Source: JBHIAG01 sp046758465 (lineage in GTDB: Bacteria; Acidobacteriota; Terriglobia; Acidiferrales; 2-02-FULL-67-57). Taken from it: 19,522 bases of DNA. The stretch is from contig JBHIAG010000037.1 of assembly GCA_046758465.1 (NCBI GenBank), positions 1 to 19,522 on the forward strand, given 5' to 3'. Shown in pieces: positions 14,330-19,522 of this stretch. Positions within the stretch are counted from its first letter, which is position 1; the number at the start of each line of letters is the position of its first letter. Below the pieces are notes generated by a model. It was not told the origin of the DNA, ran no database searches, and was given only the letters and a program-made list of their open reading frames with translations. A program made the translations under genes and the position numbers.

Positions 14330-14742
14330 TGGGAAGCGAGCCAGCTAAGCCTCAGGCTGCGGTCAAAAGCTTTCGGGATCTGGAAGCGTGGAAGGCCTGT
14401 CGCAAAGTGCGCCAGTCGATTTTTGCGCTGGCTCAGAAGTTGCCAACGCAGGAGAAGTATCGACTGGCTGATCAATTGATTCGCGCCAGCCGCTCGGCTA
14501 CAGCCAATCTGGCCGAAGGCTACGGACGTTACCACTATCGGGAGACAATTCAGTTTTGCCGCCAGGCACGAGGGTCGCTGTATGAGCTGCGCGACCACCC
14601 TACCACTGCACGGGATTGTCAATACATCACTGAGAAAAGCTTTGCGGAACAAGAAAAGCAAGCCCTTGATGCCATGCGTTTGGTGAACGGATTTGTGAGA
14701 TACTTGCGCGGCCGGCGAGCCGGTGTGAAGACAGCGGGTTAG
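14329..14742 (+). CDS. Four-helix-bundle protein, 23S rRNA intervening-sequence (S23/IVS) family
   Basis: A 137-residue, mostly helical basic protein. SFRDLEAWKACRKVRQSIFALAQ, then LADQLIRASRSATANLAEGYGR with YRETIQFCRQARGSLYEL, and a last helix VNGFVRYLRG are the hallmarks of the family first found inside intervening sequences of 23S rRNA genes and related to the Avd accessory protein of diversity-generating retroelements. The fold is a pentameric four-helix bundle thought to bind nucleic acid; its role is unknown. Here it is not in rRNA or near a reverse transcriptase but between aroF and tyrA, bounded by short AT-rich repeats that are complementary across the ORF. Only a weak ribosome binding site is visible. 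It looks like a selfish or mobile cassette; no partner gene is in the window. Confidence 0.88.
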   Translation: MGSEPAKPQAAVKSFRDLEAWKACRKVRQSIFALAQKLPTQEKYRLADQLIRASRSATANLAEGYGRYHYRETIQFCRQARGSLYELRDHPTTARDCQYITEKSFAEQEKQALDAMRLVNGFVRYLRGRRAGVKTAG

Positions 14743-14750
14743 CGTCCTAA

Positions 14751-14774
14751 TCAACGAATCAACTATTCAACGAT
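14751..14774. repeat. Right flank of the cassette: three tandem 8-bp units
   Basis: TCAACGAA, TCAACTAT and TCAACGAT are three head-to-tail 8-base units (TCAACKAW) ending at the base before the possible TTG start of tyrA. TCAACTATTCAAC is the reverse complement of the left-flank TAGTTGAA-type units, so the cassette ends can pair with each other. Confidence 0.65.
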
Positions 14775-14780
14775 TTGACC

Positions 14781-15662
14781 GTGACATTCCGGCGCATCGC
14801 CGTTCTCGGCGTAGGACTCATCGGAGGTTCGTTTGCCCTGGCGCTGCGCCAGCGCGGCTTTCGCGGCGAGATTGTGGGTTGGGACCGGGCCGAGGTGTTG
14901 ACGCAGGCCGAGACGCGCGGGGCCATCCACCGCGGCACGAGCGAGCTGGGCGAGGCGCTGGGAGGCGCAGAGCTTGTCTACCTCGCGACGCCGGTGGTGC
15001 TGACGCTGGAGCTGTTGCCGGGTGTGCTGCGCGGCGTGGCTCCGGGAACGCTGGTGACGGACACCGGCAGCAGCAAGGCAGCGATTTGTCGTGTAGCGCT
15101 GGGGGCGTGCCCACCCGAAGTTGTATTTCTGGGCGGGCACCCGCTGGCGGGCAAGGAAACATGCGGGATTGAAAATGCCGACGCTGACCTCTTCGTAAAT
15201 GCCACCTATATTTTGACGCCCGAAGCGCCTGAGGTGCTAAACAAACCGGGAGTGCAGGCATTGCTGGAGTGGATTCGCGAAGTGGGCGCCACGCCGGCAA
15301 CACTCGATGCCGAGACCCACGACTGGGCCGTCGCCCTCGTCAGCCATCTGCCGCAACTTGTCTCGACGGCCCTGGCGAGTGCGGTCTGGGACGAGACCGA
15401 CGACGACGGCCTGCCCATCCGCTTTGCCGGGCCCGGCTTCCGCGATATGACGCGGCTGGCGGCCAGCCCCTACGAGCTCTGGCGCGACATCGGCTTGACA
15501 AACAGCGACAACATCGCGCGGGCGCTGGAGCGACTGGAGCACAAGCTGGAGCGGCTGCGGAGCTTGCTGAAGTCGCGCGCGTTGGAGGGAGAGTTTCGCA
15601 AGGCGCAGGAACTTTGCAAGCAGCTGGAGGCTCTCCGGAGCGAGCCCGGGAGGCAGCAATGA
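14781..15662 (+). CDS. tyrA: Prephenate dehydrogenase
   Basis: About 293 residues. TyrA oxidatively decarboxylates prephenate to 4-hydroxyphenylpyruvate, the precursor of tyrosine. The Rossmann motif GVGLIGGSFA binds NAD(P) near the N-terminus; VTDTGSSKAAI, GGHPLAGKETCGIENADADLF (with the conserved histidine) and a C-terminal helical region (HDWAVALVSHLPQLVSTAL, FRDMTRLAASPYELW) are typical. There is no ACT domain. Possible starts are TTG 14775 and GTG 14781; neither has a ribosome binding site, because the sequence upstream is the right repeat flank of the inserted cassette. I prefer GTG. The last codons overlap the start of the CoA-transferase A gene (ATGA). Confidence 0.93.
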   Translation: MTFRRIAVLGVGLIGGSFALALRQRGFRGEIVGWDRAEVLTQAETRGAIHRGTSELGEALGGAELVYLATPVVLTLELLPGVLRGVAPGTLVTDTGSSKAAICRVALGACPPEVVFLGGHPLAGKETCGIENADADLFVNATYILTPEAPEVLNKPGVQALLEWIREVGATPATLDAETHDWAVALVSHLPQLVSTALASAVWDETDDDGLPIRFAGPGFRDMTRLAASPYELWRDIGLTNSDNIARALERLEHKLERLRSLLKSRALEGEFRKAQELCKQLEALRSEPGRQQ

Positions 15663-16360
15663 ACAAGCGCGTGGCCAATGCGGACGAGGCAGTCAAGAAC
15701 ATCCCCGACGGCGCCACCATCATGATGGGCGGCTTCGGGCTCTGCGGCATCCCGGAGAACCTGATCGCGGCCCTGCGGCGGAAGGGCACCAAGAATCTGA
15801 CTGTGATTTCAAACAATGCGGGCGTGGATGACTTCGGCATCGGCCTGCTGTTGCAAACGCGCCAGGTCAAGAAGATGATCTCGACCTACGTGGGTGAGAA
15901 CAAGCTGTTCGAGGAGTTGGTGTTGAAGGGCGAGCTGGAGATCGAGTTGGTGCCGCAGGGGACGTTTGCCGAGCGCATGCGCGCGGGTGGCGCCGGCATC
16001 GGCGGCTTCTTCACTCCCACCGGCTACGGGACGATTGTGGCCGAGGGCAAAGAGGTGCGGGAGATGGAGGGGAAGATGTACGTGCTGGAGAAGCCGCTGC
16101 GAGCCCAGTTCGCGTTTGTCAAAGCGTGGAAGGGCGACCGCTGGGGGAATCTGCTGTATCGGAAAACGGCGCGCAATTTCAATCCCATGATGGCGACGGC
16201 CGCCGACTGGGCGATTGCCGAGGTGGAACATCTGTTGGAGGTCGGCGAGCTCGAGCCCGACCAGGTGCACACGCCGGGGATCTACGTAAATGCGCTCTTC
16301 CCGGGCGTGGACTACGAGAAACGCATCGAGCGGCGCACCGTGCGCCAACGCGCCGCCTAG
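15659..16360 (+). CDS. 3-oxoacid CoA-transferase, subunit A
   Basis: A 233-residue alpha subunit of a succinyl-CoA:3-ketoacid (SCOT/ScoA-AtoD type) CoA-transferase, moving CoA between an acyl-CoA and a keto acid such as acetoacetate. GATIMMGGFGLCGIPENLI, LTVISNNAG, YVGEN, ELVPQGTFAERMRAGGAGIGGFFTPTG and GDRWGNLLYRKTARNFNPMMATAA follow the family in order. The catalytic glutamate is on subunit B. ATG overlaps the tyrA stop, and GGGAGG lies about five bases upstream; the long frame before it is tyrA in another phase. Subunit B is unusually separated from it by a small membrane-protein gene. Acetoacetate from tyrosine degradation is one possible substrate, but that is an inference. Confidence 0.93.
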   Translation: MNKRVANADEAVKNIPDGATIMMGGFGLCGIPENLIAALRRKGTKNLTVISNNAGVDDFGIGLLLQTRQVKKMISTYVGENKLFEELVLKGELEIELVPQGTFAERMRAGGAGIGGFFTPTGYGTIVAEGKEVREMEGKMYVLEKPLRAQFAFVKAWKGDRWGNLLYRKTARNFNPMMATAADWAIAEVEHLLEVGELEPDQVHTPGIYVNALFPGVDYEKRIERRTVRQRAA

Positions 16361-16371
16361 AGAGGTAATTC

Positions 16372-16425
16372 ATGGCAACTAGTTCAGCGAAGGAAATCAG
16401 TACGGTGGCCCTATGCCGCTGCTGA
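16372..16425 (+). CDS. Possible 17-codon leader ORF
   Basis: ATG at 16372 follows AGAGGT at about five bases and opens a 17-residue frame (MATSSAKEISTVALCRC) that ends 13 bases inside the next gene, in a different phase. It has a better ribosome binding site than the membrane-protein gene it overlaps, so it might couple translation. It might equally be the old N-terminus of that gene after a frameshift, or chance. No homology is recognised. Confidence 0.25.
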   Translation: MATSSAKEISTVALCRC

Positions 16426-16727
16426 AGATTTACTTTATCGCAGGACTGCTACTCACGGCTGTGGCTGTGCTATGGAGGGAGCAACCCGTAAGCGAGCTGG
16501 CGGCCCCGGCGGGCCTGCTGGCCCTCGTGCTGGGATTGATGCAGGTGTACGTGACCCTGCCGCTGCGGATGAAGGTGGCGCTGGCACTGGCCTACGGTGC
16601 CGGAGTTGCAGGGTTGATTGTCGGGGGACCAGTCGGAAAACTCACGGGGAGCATCTTGGTGCTGCTGGTACTAGTTGTGCATGGAGTTGGGGTGGTCCGG
16701 TTTCCAGGAAAAGCGAAGAGCAGTTGA
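16413..16727 (+). CDS. Small four-TM membrane protein, unknown function
   Basis: I do not recognise this 104-residue protein. It has four likely membrane helices (about residues 4-21, 29-49, 54-71 and 79-97), short loops and a basic tail (FPGKAKSS). The second loop contains EQPVSEL. Composition and codon use match the neighbours. It sits between the two CoA-transferase subunits, 52 bases after subunit A; its stop is 17 bases before the start of subunit B. The ribosome binding site is poor, and a short overlapping ORF with a better one precedes it. It could be a transporter partner, an anchor for the transferase, or an unrelated insertion. Confidence 0.65.
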   Translation: MPLLKIYFIAGLLLTAVAVLWREQPVSELAAPAGLLALVLGLMQVYVTLPLRMKVALALAYGAGVAGLIVGGPVGKLTGSILVLLVLVVHGVGVVRFPGKAKSS

Positions 16728-16743
16728 CACCACGGGGGAAGCG

Positions 16744-17418
16744 ATGGCGGAGAAAAAAAGCGGCCAGGAAATGAGGGAGCTCATTGTGAAGCGAGCGGCG
16801 CAGGAGTTGCGGGACGGCTACTACGTCAACCTGGGCATTGGCCTGCCGACGTTGCTGGTGAACTACCTCCCGAAAGGGATGGACGTGATTCTGCAGTCGG
16901 AGAATGGTTTGCTGGGCTTGGGGCCGTGGCCCTACGAGGGCGAGGAAGACCCCGACTTGATCAGCGCTGGCAAGGAAACCATCACGGAGATCCCCGGGGC
17001 GGCCTATTTTTCCAGCGCCGACTCGTTTGCTATGATTCGCGGGGGCCACATTGACCTGTCGATTCTGGGTGCGCTGCAAGTGGATGAGAAAGGCAACCTG
17101 GCCAACTGGATGATTCCGGGCAAAATGGTGAAAGGCATGGGCGGGGCGATGGATTTGGTCGCGGGGGCGAAACACGTGATCGTCACCATGGAACACACGA
17201 CCCGCCAGGGCCAGCCGAAGATTTTGAAGCGCTGCAACCTGCCACTGACGGGCGTGGGTGTGGTGAACACCATTGTGACCGAGCTGGCCGTGATTGAGGT
17301 CACGCGTACGGGCCTGCTGCTCCAGGAAGTGGCCCCCGACGTGACCCCCGAGCAGGTGCAAAATGCGACCGAACCCAGGCTGCGTCTGGCGTCAAACTTG
17401 AAAGTGATGGCGGTGTAG
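16744..17418 (+). CDS. 3-oxoacid CoA-transferase, subunit B
   Basis: The 224-residue beta subunit that completes the CoA-transferase encoded at 15659-16360. The nucleophilic glutamate is in LQSENGLLGLGP; DGYYVNLGIGLPTLL, SADSFAMIRGGHIDLSILGALQVDEKGNLANWMIPGKMVKGMGGAMDLV and the C-terminal TPEQVQNAT segment are textbook for ScoB/AtoA. ATG at 16744 follows GGGGGA; the frame is open 23 codons earlier, but that lies within the preceding gene. A strong hairpin follows directly after the stop, so this may end one transcript segment. Confidence 0.94.
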   Translation: MAEKKSGQEMRELIVKRAAQELRDGYYVNLGIGLPTLLVNYLPKGMDVILQSENGLLGLGPWPYEGEEDPDLISAGKETITEIPGAAYFSSADSFAMIRGGHIDLSILGALQVDEKGNLANWMIPGKMVKGMGGAMDLVAGAKHVIVTMEHTTRQGQPKILKRCNLPLTGVGVVNTIVTELAVIEVTRTGLLLQEVAPDVTPEQVQNATEPRLRLASNLKVMAV

Positions 17419-17420
17419 CC

Positions 17421-17440
17421 GCGCCGCCGCGCTGCGGCGC
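17421..17440 (+). terminator. Strong GC hairpin after CoA-transferase subunit B
   Basis: GCGCCGC (17421-17427) and GCGGCGC (17434-17440) form a perfect 7-bp stem with a six-base loop, two bases past the stop. Only TCTTCG follows, not a T-run, so it may be a partial terminator or a stabilising 3' hairpin. A TACAAT box (17454-17459) lies four bases before the next ATG. Confidence 0.4.
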
Positions 17441-17463
17441 TCTTCGAAAGTGAGTACAATCGC

Positions 17464-17772
17464 ATGGACCTGAACTCGATTGTCATCGTCAGTTTGCACG
17501 ACCCGAAAGAGAAGATCTGGGGACAGCTCGTGGCGCTGAACCAGGCGGGGGTGACGCTGCGCGCGATTGACCTGAACGCGTTTGACGATTTTATCCGCCA
17601 GGTGCTCAACCCGGAAGGGGCCCAGGTAGGCTTGGCGACCATCTTCTATCCAATGCATCGCGTGGAGCGGATTGCGCTCGATGAACCGAAAGGCGAAATC
17701 CCCTCCCTCTCGCAAACCTTCTCGAAGAAGGTCGGCATGACCTTGGTGGAATATCTGGCGGGGCTGGACTGA
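17464..17772 (+). CDS. Small conserved-looking protein, possibly Sm-like fold
   Basis: I cannot name this 102-residue cytoplasmic protein with certainty. It has no signal peptide or membrane helix. The first half (IVIVSLHDPKEKIWGQLVALNQAGVTLRAIDL) has the alternating pattern and the Gly-x-Leu...Gly-x-x-Leu spacing of the first strands of Sm/Hfq-like barrels, and ATIFYPMHRVERIAL looks like a closing Sm2-type strand pair. The tail (PSLSQTFSKKVGMTLVEYL) is helical. It begins 45 bases after the CoA-transferase B stop, past a strong hairpin, and ends 12 bases before the phosphatidyltransferase gene, so it may be a separate unit with pgsA. RNA binding would follow if the fold is right; that is an inference. 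Alternative: an unrelated SH3-like protein. Confidence 0.75.
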   Translation: MDLNSIVIVSLHDPKEKIWGQLVALNQAGVTLRAIDLNAFDDFIRQVLNPEGAQVGLATIFYPMHRVERIALDEPKGEIPSLSQTFSKKVGMTLVEYLAGLD

Positions 17773-17784
17773 AGGCTGGGGCCC

Positions 17785-18348
17785 ATGCGCCGACCGCTTT
17801 TCACCCTCGCGAACCAGTTGACGCTGTTGCGATTAGCGCTGATTCCCTTTTTTGTCCTAGCGGTCGTAGAGCAGCGGCACGCGCTCGCACTGGGGCTGTT
17901 CGTCGCTGCCGCCGTAAGCGATACGCTGGACGGGTTGCTGGCGCGGGTGTTGAACCAGCGCACCGCGCTGGGAGCCTATCTCGACCCCATCACCGACAAA
18001 CTGTTGTTGTCCGCGGCCTTTGTGGCGCTGGCGTTTCAAGGGATCGTGCCCTGGCCACTGAGTATCCTGGTGCTGAGCCGCGACATTCTGATTCTTACGA
18101 CTGCGGTCGCGATTCTCCTCGCCACCGGCTTTCGGCCCTTTCGACCGAGCATCTACGGAAAGGCCTGCACCGTAGCGGAAACGGTCACGGTGCTGGTGGT
18201 GTTAGTGGACAGTGAGTTTTCCTGGGCATGGCTGGCGAGCAACAAAAATTTATTTTTCTGGCTGACGGCGACGCTGGTGGTCGTTTCGGGCCTGAATTAC
18301 GGCTATCGGGTGGGCAAGTTGTTGCCTGACCTGCCGAGCAAGTCCTAA
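17785..18348 (+). CDS. pgsA: CDP-alcohol phosphatidyltransferase, PgsA type
   Basis: A 187-residue inner-membrane enzyme, most likely CDP-diacylglycerol:glycerol-3-phosphate 3-phosphatidyltransferase, the committed step to phosphatidylglycerol and cardiolipin. The full family signature D-x2-DG-x2-AR-x8-G-x3-D-x3-D is present at residues 46-71 (Asp46, Asp49, Gly50, Arg54, Gly63, Asp67, Asp71), holding the metal ions and CDP. Five to six hydrophobic helices surround it. The N-terminal FTLANQLTLLRLALIP is typical for PgsA. The length fits PgsA; phosphatidylinositol or other head-group synthases share the signature, so the exact acceptor is not certain. It is the last gene of the plus-strand series, convergent with leuD 30 bases away. 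Confidence 0.9.
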   Translation: MRRPLFTLANQLTLLRLALIPFFVLAVVEQRHALALGLFVAAAVSDTLDGLLARVLNQRTALGAYLDPITDKLLLSAAFVALAFQGIVPWPLSILVLSRDILILTTAVAILLATGFRPFRPSIYGKACTVAETVTVLVVLVDSEFSWAWLASNKNLFFWLTATLVVVSGLNYGYRVGKLLPDLPSKS

Positions 18349-18378
18349 GAAGGGTCTGCGCTTCCCGGGCGCGAGAGG

Positions 18379-19020
18379 TTACTTCTGCGGGTTGGGGAGG
18401 AGCACGTCGACGGGCTCGTACATCACTGCTGCGGTGGGATGAGTTTTCTCGAAGGCAGCGATTCTGTCTTCGTGCGCGAGCGTCAGGCCAATTTCGTCGA
18501 GCCCCTTCAGCAAGGTCTGTTTGCGGAAGGGGTCAAGGGTGAAGGTGATGCGCAGACCGGATGCGTCCCTGATGGTCTGGTTCTCGAGGTTCACCGTCAG
18601 GCGATAGCCCTGGTTCCGGCCGGCCCGGCGGAAGAGTTCGTCCACTTGCGATGCCGGGAGCGTGACCGGCAGGATGCCGTTCTTGAAGCAGTTGTTGTAG
18701 AAGATGTCGGAAAAGCTGGGCGCGATGACGACACGGAAGCCGTAGTCCAGCAGGGCCCAGGCCGCATGTTCGCGGCTGGAGCCGCAGCCGAAGTTGGCGC
18801 GCGCCAGCAGGATGGAAGCGCCTCGGTAGCGTGGCCAGTTGAGGACAAACTCGGGGTTGGGCACCTCGGCTTCCAGATACCGCCAGTCATAAAACAGGAA
18901 GCGCCCGTAGCCTGCGCGCGTCAGGAGCTTCAGGAATTGTTTGGGCACCACCTGATCGGTGTCCACGTTCACCCGATCGAGCGGCGCCACCAGGCCCTGA
19001 TGTTCCGAGAAGGGCTGCAT
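18379..19020 (-). CDS. leuD: 3-isopropylmalate dehydratase small subunit
   Basis: A 213-residue LeuD, the swivelling domain of isopropylmalate isomerase, which with LeuC converts 2- to 3-isopropylmalate in leucine synthesis. VDTDQVVPKQFLK near the start, FGCGSSREHAAWALLDYGFRVVIAPSFSDIFYNNCFKNGILPV in the middle and a C-terminal barrel end are standard. It ends convergently with pgsA. ATG at 19020 is preceded by GAGAGG at about eight bases. Upstream on the same strand is the 3' end of leuC, but 136 bases away rather than the usual short distance, with a palindromic repeat in between. Confidence 0.96.
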   Translation of the reverse strand: MQPFSEHQGLVAPLDRVNVDTDQVVPKQFLKLLTRAGYGRFLFYDWRYLEAEVPNPEFVLNWPRYRGASILLARANFGCGSSREHAAWALLDYGFRVVIAPSFSDIFYNNCFKNGILPVTLPASQVDELFRRAGRNQGYRLTVNLENQTIRDASGLRITFTLDPFRKQTLLKGLDEIGLTLAHEDRIAAFEKTHPTAAVMYEPVDVLLPNPQK

Positions 19021-19086
19021 GGTGTTTACCTCTCTGCTAAGCGAGCAGTGAAGAGTTCTCCAGGTAATTGACCGGCTTCAAAAGCA

Positions 19087-19130
19087 GATTCCTCGCCTGC
19101 CTGCGGCAGGCAGGCTGCGCTCGGAATGAC
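19087..19130. repeat. Dispersed repeat with internal palindrome, copy B, between leuC and leuD
   Basis: Bases 19095-19119 are identical to 8264-8288. Around them, GATTCCTCGC on the left and GCTCGGAATGAC on the right would, if joined, make a repeat of the GTCATTCCGAGCG-AGC-GAGGAATC type that I recall as common in environmental bacterial genomes (memory, not checked). The palindrome seems nested in that element. Confidence 0.6.
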
Positions 19131-19156
19131 AAAGAAAAGCGCGCCTCCGTGGTTTC

Positions 19157-19522
19157 CTACTCGGCTACGTCCACGTCCCAGTCGCGGATGTCGACGAAGT
19201 GGCCGGCGAGGGCGGCGGCGGCGGCCATCAGCGGGCTCACCAGGTGCGTCCGTCCGCCCTTTCCCTGGCGGCCTTCGAAATTGCGATTGGAGGTGCTGGC
19301 GCAGCGCTCGCCGCTGCCGAGCACGTCGGAATTCATTCCGATGCACATGCTGCAGCCGGAATCCCGCCACTCAAAGCCCGCGTCACGGAAGATTTTGTCG
19401 AGCCCCTCCTGCTCCGCCTGCGCTTTCACGGCTTGCGAGCCGGGAACCACCAAGGCTCCTTTCAGGCTGCGCGCCACCTTCTTGCCGGCCACCACACGCG
19501 CGGCCGCGCGCAGGTCTTCGAT
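19157..19522 (-). CDS. leuC: 3-isopropylmalate dehydratase large subunit, C-terminal part (runs off window)
   Basis: The last 121 residues of LeuC; the gene continues past the right edge. VVPGSQAVKAQAEQEGLD, IFRDAGFEWRDSGCSMCIGMN (two of the three cysteines that hold the 4Fe-4S cluster), GERCASTSNRNFEGRQGKGGRTHLVSP and a final AAAALAGHFVDIRDW are diagnostic of the aconitase-family large subunit. LeuC with LeuD forms the leucine-pathway isomerase. The earlier part, with the third cluster cysteine, lies outside. Frame and stop are clear. Confidence 0.95.
   Translation of the reverse strand: MEDLRAAARVVAGKKVARSLKGALVVPGSQAVKAQAEQEGLDKIFRDAGFEWRDSGCSMCIGMNSDVLGSGERCASTSNRNFEGRQGKGGRTHLVSPLMAAAAALAGHFVDIRDWDVDVAE

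Noticed and set aside
14329..14742. Diversity-generating retroelement (Avd-like protein)
   Set aside because: The fold family is shared, but no reverse transcriptase, template repeat or variable repeat is present nearby.
14751..14774. CRISPR array
   Set aside because: The three 8-base units are directly tandem with no spacers and far too short for CRISPR repeats.

Overview
The window is GC-rich chromosomal DNA from a free-living heterotrophic bacterium. Class Iβ DAHP synthase, MaeB-type malic enzyme, a dense aromatic amino acid operon and many dispersed palindromic repeats suggest an Acidobacteriota-like lineage. That assignment is an inference from gene style, not something the sequence proves. 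No transposase, integrase, rRNA or CRISPR array is visible.

Layout. Bases 1-7,074 carry minus-strand genes separated by unusually long non-coding gaps: a DUF72/YecE protein, a sodium-dependent SNF-family transporter, a secreted Vgb-like beta-propeller and a two-domain NADP-malic enzyme (maeB). Bases 7,075-8,317 hold no credible gene except tRNA-Glu(CUC) at 8060-8134 on the minus strand. The DNA around this tRNA contains decayed copies of pieces of it; the clearest lies on the far side of maeB at 4311-4375.

From about 8,318 to 18,348 all genes are on the plus strand, mostly overlapping or a few bases apart: trpC, trpF, a lipoprotein cytochrome c, trpB, trpA, a SAM methyltransferase, monofunctional chorismate mutase, DAHP synthase, a four-helix-bundle (23S IVS-type) ORF, tyrA, CoA-transferase subunit A, a small four-TM protein, CoA-transferase subunit B, a small possibly Sm-like protein, and a PgsA-type phosphatidyltransferase. 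trpE, trpG and trpD are not present, so anthranilate and its phosphoribosyl derivative must be made from genes elsewhere. The operon joins the entry step of the shikimate pathway (DAHP synthase), the chorismate branch toward prephenate and hydroxyphenylpyruvate (chorismate mutase, TyrA) and the last four steps to tryptophan. A redox protein, a methyltransferase and a ketoacid CoA-transferase are threaded among them.

From 18,379 to the right edge, leuD and the 3' end of leuC run on the minus strand, convergent with the big operon. They are separated by 136 bp containing a palindromic repeat.

Points most worth a second look: the four-helix-bundle cassette bounded by complementary short-repeat arrays between aroF and tyrA; the scattered tRNA-Glu 3'-half relics; the cytochrome c inside trpFBA; a palindrome in the N-terminal extension of trpA; and a near-consensus promoter whose -10 box touches the annotated trpC ATG.
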